A stretch of 64,000 nt of DNA from assembly GCF_018991925.1 (NCBI RefSeq), contig NW_024735554.1:4060958-4124957 (forward strand), given 5' to 3'. Below are positions 60,376 through 64,000 of this stretch, piece by piece; positions within the stretch are counted from its first letter, which is position 1, and each line of letters begins with the position of its first letter. A program made the position numbers and the translations under genes. Source of the DNA: Homarus americanus. Its lineage: Eukaryota > Arthropoda > Malacostraca > Decapoda > Nephropidae. The notes beneath the pieces were generated by a model. That model was not told the DNA's origin, searched no databases, and worked only from the letters and a program-made list of their open reading frames with translations.

Positions 60376-61060
60376 ACCCAGAGAAGTCGACTTGTGAAAG
60401 AGACTTAGGGGTACTTGTAAGCCCGGACCTACGGCCTAGAAAACAGAGCGTTAATGTTCGAAATAAGACAAACAGAGTATTAGGTTTATATCTAGAAATG
60501 TAAGTAATAAGAGTGCATAGGTCTTATTGCAACTATATCTTGTACTAGTCAAGCCGCACCTCGATTATGCGGTTCAGTTCTGGTGCCCTTATTATAGAAT
60601 GGATATCAATTCACTGGAGTCAGTGCAGCGAAGAATGACGAAAATGATTCCGGGACTTAGAAACCTTCCATATCAGGATAGGTTAAAGAAACTAAACTTG
60701 CATTCTCTAGAAAGACGAAGAGTGCGGGGAGATATGATAGAAGTATTTAAGTGGGTGAAAGGAATCAATAAAGGGGATATAGATAAAGTTCTTATAATAT
60801 CCGAGCAGGATAGGACTCGTAGCAATGGATTTAAGGTGGATAAGTTCAGGTTTAGGAGGGAGATAGGAAGGAACTGGTTCACAAATAGGGTGGTGGACGA
60901 GTGGAACAAGCTTAGCAACTTTGTAGTAAGTGCTGGAACGCTGGAAAGTTTTAAAGGGAGGCTAGATAGATTCATGGATGATAGAGAGTGGTTGTAACTC
61001 TCGACAGGAGCTGCCATGCACAGGCCAACCGGCCTATTGCAGACTCCTTATTTTCTTATG
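60376..61060 (+). mobile_element. CR1-like LINE 3' fragment, young copy B
   Basis: It extends about 120 bases further 5' than copy A ('EKSTCERDLGVLVSPDLRPR', the EKDLGV block). It then loses frame by one base at 'aggtttatatct' and has an in-frame TAG (near 60518) at the position where copy A has GAG. From 60527 it is open: 'LQLYLVLVKPHLDYAVQFWC', 'DINSLESVQRRMTKMIPGLR', to 'LDRFMDDREWL' and the stop at 60995-60997. The 3' end is 'caggccaaccggcctattgc', 'agactccttattttcttatg' at 61060. It is nearly identical to copy A over some 560 bases, and inactive. Confidence 0.9.
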
Positions 61061-61639
61061 AATCACTTTCTGAGCTTGGTATTATAAACAATGGCATGAC
61101 ATCATTGGTATCTCGTGCTCCACGTGACAGGACCTTGTGGAGTTGTGTGAGGCTGGCAGATGCAGTGGTGAAGTAAGACCCATCAGCCAAGATTGCTCTA
61201 ATGGCTGAGGTGTTGATACAGCAGTTGTGTGAGAGAGAGGGAGACACTTCCTCTATAGTTTTGTTTACGTGCACCGCTCCACTTTCCTCCATCGCGTCTC
61301 CAGGTGCAACGTAAAATGCGGGGCCGTTTTATTCTTAAGAGAAACGTCTTGATTCGACATGTTACAGAGTTCTATCTCTTTTTTCTTATTATTTGACTTT
61401 TGTTGTGCAAGTGTACAATATTACTACCGGGGAACTTGCTACGCGCTTATAGACCTTCGTTGTTGAAGCGCAGTCATACAATTTTACTGCAACAATGATG
61501 ACATGTCATCATTTATTTGACTTGTCTTGATTATCTGATATCTTTATTTCTCGTTTTCCACTCATTAAAATTTTATTATTTCTGGAGTGATGCATTTTTC
61601 CTACACCATGTAGCCTGTGCTATAGATCATGGCATCTCG
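61061..61639. other. Unclassified sequence; open minus-strand frame 61056-61292
   Basis: A 78-codon minus-strand frame ('NTSAIRAILADGSYFTTASA', 'SLTQLHKVLSRGARD') has a protein-like composition but I do not recognise it. It could be a fragment of an unrecognised mobile element or chance. The rest is non-coding. Confidence 0.3.
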
Positions 61640-61870
61640 TTACCTCTCTTTACACACTATGCCGGTCAAGCTCACCAGCCAATAATTATTTGGGGAATAG
61701 CGGTCTCCCTGTTTGAATATAGAACTCAAATAAATATGCCATTTTCTAGTCGCTGGGGATCTTTTGCTCGTCCATATATTTTCAGAACTGGATTTTAAGG
61801 GATCAGCATGATCATTGTACAACTCTCTTAGAACTGGGATGTACGGTATGGGGGCCAGGGATCTTATCAA
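61640..61870 (-). mobile_element. LINE reverse-transcriptase N-terminal fragment
   Basis: The minus strand reads 'RKWHIYLSSIFKQGDRYSPN' then 'NYWLVSLTGIVCK'. This is the entry block of CR1-type reverse transcriptases ('P..W..a.v.pIfKKGdr..p.NYRPVSLT.ivCK'), with W replacing the usual RP. Later RT blocks are missing. Confidence 0.75.
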
Positions 61871-62780
61871 CCTTTAGCTCTGACAATTGTTCCTAATACT
61901 CTCTTCTGAGAGCACAATGTGCGTCAGTGTTGGGTCAAACTTTCTTTCCTAAAACACAAGGAGGTTGTTCGCATCCTTTCTTGTGAACACTTGGAGAAAA
62001 GAATTTGTTTAACGTCTCCCCTTTGTCTTGATATGAGACAGCGTGACTACCATCTTCATGCCTCAGATCTGATACACCCACACGTGTCTTTTGTTCAAAA
62101 GAGAAAGTACTTTATTTTGTTCATAAGAGAAAGTGCTGCATTGTGTTCATAAGAGAGAGTGCTATATTTTGGTCCTGAGAGAAAGTAAAAACAATAACAG
62201 ACCAACCACCAGAACGGCGAGTCAATTAATAAGAAGTGAAAAGATAAATTAAGAAATAAGTTTCCACAACACATGCAAGAACACCATCAATGTGTGTGGT
62301 ACAGTCACACCACGGAAGTTTTGTCACCTCTTCTCACGATCCCTGAGATACAGACTTGGGAATCCGAAGTACAGCATTTATTGACAGAATATTCCATCAC
62401 CGTCTACTGCTTCGGGTTCACGAGTCTGAATATCAGGGATCGTGGTTCAGGGGGAGAGGCGACAGGACTTTGGTGTGACTCGAGTACCATTCTAACACTG
62501 CACTTTACACCTTTCCCGATGAATACGTATTTTAATAAGCGTCCTTTTTCACTTCACATCCCTACTGAACCATTATATACTTTATATACAGTAATATACT
62601 CAACTTGCTTTATTATTATTATTAATCTTTTCTGAGATATTGAGATGGCTTGGTGTTAGACCCAAGCACAGATTTTAAAAGCAAAAAAAAATCTGAGAGA
62701 CTTACTCTAATATATGGTCAACAAAATGAACGAAAAGTCAATATGGTCTCGTTACAGATGTGGTGATGTTATCTTTACAG
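61871..62780. other. Non-coding intron end; SINE tail at 62181-62262
   Basis: 'aaaacaataacagaccaacc' with 'gtcaattaataagaagtgaa' and 'aagataaattaag' (62188-62255) resembles the 3' third of the tRNA-SINE at 21838-22085. Three 'ataagagaaagtgct' words occur at 62123-62164. An acceptor-like alternative AG (62758) precedes the used one, but it would change the frame. Confidence 0.4.
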
Positions 62781-62932
62781 CTATGATGACGTCACTAGCC
62801 ATTGGGTCAACGTTCCTGCTATCCGTGGTGGCTGGGGTTCTAACAGACAACCTGGGTATCCGACTCACCACCTTCATCGGGGGAGCCTTAGCTACTGCCG
62901 GCATGTTCATCTCTTCCTTCTTCTGTGATCAA
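62781..62932 (+). CDS. Monocarboxylate transporter (SLC16), second coding exon
   Basis: The exon starts after 'atctttacag' and completes the split codon 138 as Ser, then encodes 50 residues (139-188). 'MMTSLAIGSTFLLSVVAGVL' is TM2, 'TDNLGIRLTT' is the cytoplasmic D-x-x-G-x-R loop equivalent to MFS motif A, 'FIGGALATAGMFISSFFC' is TM3, then DQ. The family's usual text here is 'GSLAIG.TFLLSPVAGVLTD..GIR.T.F.GGAL...GMFlSSF', so the match is close. The proline usual in 'SPVAG' is Val here (SVVAG). The donor CAA|GTATGT at 62933 is phase 0. The remaining TM4-TM12 exons are outside the window. It continues the exon at 23099-23510. Confidence 0.9.
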
Positions 62933-62952
62933 GTATGTGGAGCGACTTAGTT

Positions 62953-63725
62953 TGGTGTGGTGACCTCTCATGGTGTGGTGACGTCTCATGGTGTGGTGAC
63001 CTCTTATGGTGTGGTGACCTCTTATGGTGTGGTGACCTCTTATGGTGTGGTGACCTCTCATGGTGTGGTGACCTCTCATGGTGTGGTGTCCTCTCATGGT
63101 GTGGTGACCTCTCATGGTGTGGTGACCTCTTATGGTGTGGTGACCTCTCATGGTGTGTGGTGACCTCTCATGGTGTGGTGACCTCTCATGGTGTGTGTGT
63201 GTTGGTGGTGTGTCCCTCCTTATGGTGTGTGACCTCTCATGGTGTGTATGCTGGCTGTGTGTGTGTGGTGTCCTCTCATGGTGTGTGTGTGGTGTGTGTC
63301 CCCATGGTGTGTGTGTTATGGTGTGTGTCCCCATGCAGTGTGGTGGCTATGGTGTGGTGTCCTTATGGTGTGTGTGGGCAAGCAGTGGTGTGCAGACCTC
63401 CCAGTGTAAGCATGTGTGTCCTTGTGGTGTGTGTGTTATGGTGGGTGTCCTCCTTGTGGTGTGTACATGGTGTGGTGTCTCCATGGTGGGTGTCCCATCA
63501 GTGTGGACCTTATGGTGTGGGTGTCCTCCTCATGGTGTGGTGTCCTCTCATGGTGTGTGTTATGGTGTGGTGTCCTCTTACTGTGTGGTGTCCTCTCATG
63601 GTGTGTTATGGTGTGGTGTCCTCTAATGGTGTGTTGTTATGGTGTGGTGTTCTCTCATGGTGTGGTGTCCTCTAATGGTGTGGTGACCTCTTATGGTGTG
63701 GTGTCCTCTCATGGTGTGTGTTATG
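62953..63725. repeat. 18-bp minisatellite, ~40 copies, 20 bases from a splice donor
   Basis: The unit is 'ggtgtggtgacctctcat' with 'ctctta', 'gtcctctca' and longer GTGT-expanded variants. It degrades at 63190-63530 and sharpens again to 63720. It is UG-rich on the transcript strand and begins 20 bases downstream of the exon's donor. The Ser/Trp/Cys-rich open frames here are repeat artefacts. Confidence 0.95.
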
Positions 63726-64000
63726 GTGCTACTGTTTTACAAGTGACAGCAGCACTTCATGCAACATTATACAATCTGACAATTCTTACTTTTATTATCT
63801 AGGAAGTGGAAAAGCCATAGGTGGTGAGTAATTAGTGTTAGAAATGTAATTAAAATATTTGACATGTTATTTGGACAAGTAATTAGACAGGTATCAAACT
63901 GTGGACGACAGATCCTAAATCTCGATGTTCAGGAGCACATGATGTATATTCTGAACAATGTCTGTGAGATCTAGATTATGGCCAAAACAGTGACCATGGT
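63726..64000. other. Non-coding intron, nothing recognised
   Basis: Ordinary AT-rich sequence to the end of the window. Confidence 0.5.

Noticed and set aside
62714..62780. Coding sequence upstream of the second exon ('MVNKMNEKSIWSRYRCGDVIFTA')
   Set aside because: The homologous segment begins after the acceptor at 62780; using the earlier AG would shift the frame and insert non-family residues.
62935..63802. Extension of the transporter exon into a 246-codon Cys/Trp-rich frame
   Set aside because: A strong phase-0 donor (CAA|GTATGT) ends the exon at 62932, and the downstream frame is the 18-bp minisatellite.

Overview
This is a eukaryotic, AT-rich, repeat-laden genomic window. The organism is most likely an arthropod, and a decapod crustacean is my best guess. 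The reasons are short interstitial (TTAGG)n/(CCTAA)n runs (the arthropod telomere motif), extreme microsatellite and minisatellite density, CR1/L2-like LINE debris, tRNA-derived SINEs, and a transporter with an insect-karmoisin-like sequence. The species assignment is inference; there is no rRNA, mitochondrial or other diagnostic gene.

I can support only one host gene. It is a plus-strand SLC16-family monocarboxylate transporter (MCT10/karmoisin-like) of which two coding exons are present. The first coding exon (23099-23510) carries the ATG, a cytosolic N-terminus, the PPDGG signature and TM1. The second (62781-62932) carries TM2, the D-x-x-G-x-R loop and TM3. They join in phase 1 through a 39,270-nt intron with good GT/AG sites. 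A phase-0 donor at 62933 leads to exons beyond the window. Everything else is intron, 5' flank or 5'-UTR intron, and almost all long open frames are tandem repeats or transposon remnants.

Layout: 1-23 kb is AT-rich sequence full of ACAGTA/TACTGT words. It holds a decayed CR1-like LINE (about 1.0-1.7 kb), several foldback/MITE elements (9.4, 10.7, 11.3, 12.6 kb), two hAT transposon remnants (12.0-13.0 and 13.6-14.2 kb), two strongly decayed tandem arrays (about 21-bp period at 11 kb, about 75-bp period at 17 kb) and three copies of a tRNA-SINE. The intron (23.5-62.8 kb) is crowded with minisatellites (16, 18, 20, 20/21, 25, 26, 31, 33, 42, 51 and 57 bp units), very long dinucleotide runs ((GT)70, about 400 bp of (CT)n), and LINE fragments of at least four kinds: CR1-like, L2-like, a family with a C-terminal CCHC/endonuclease-like domain, and two other LINE C-termini. 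A further 18-bp minisatellite begins 20 bases after the second exon's donor.

No bacterial-style operons, CRISPR arrays or novel enzymatic systems are visible. The most unusual aspects are structural: how many different VNTRs share one intron, a nested foldback-plus-LINE insertion, LINE 3' ends abutting minisatellites, and the decayed tandem arrays.
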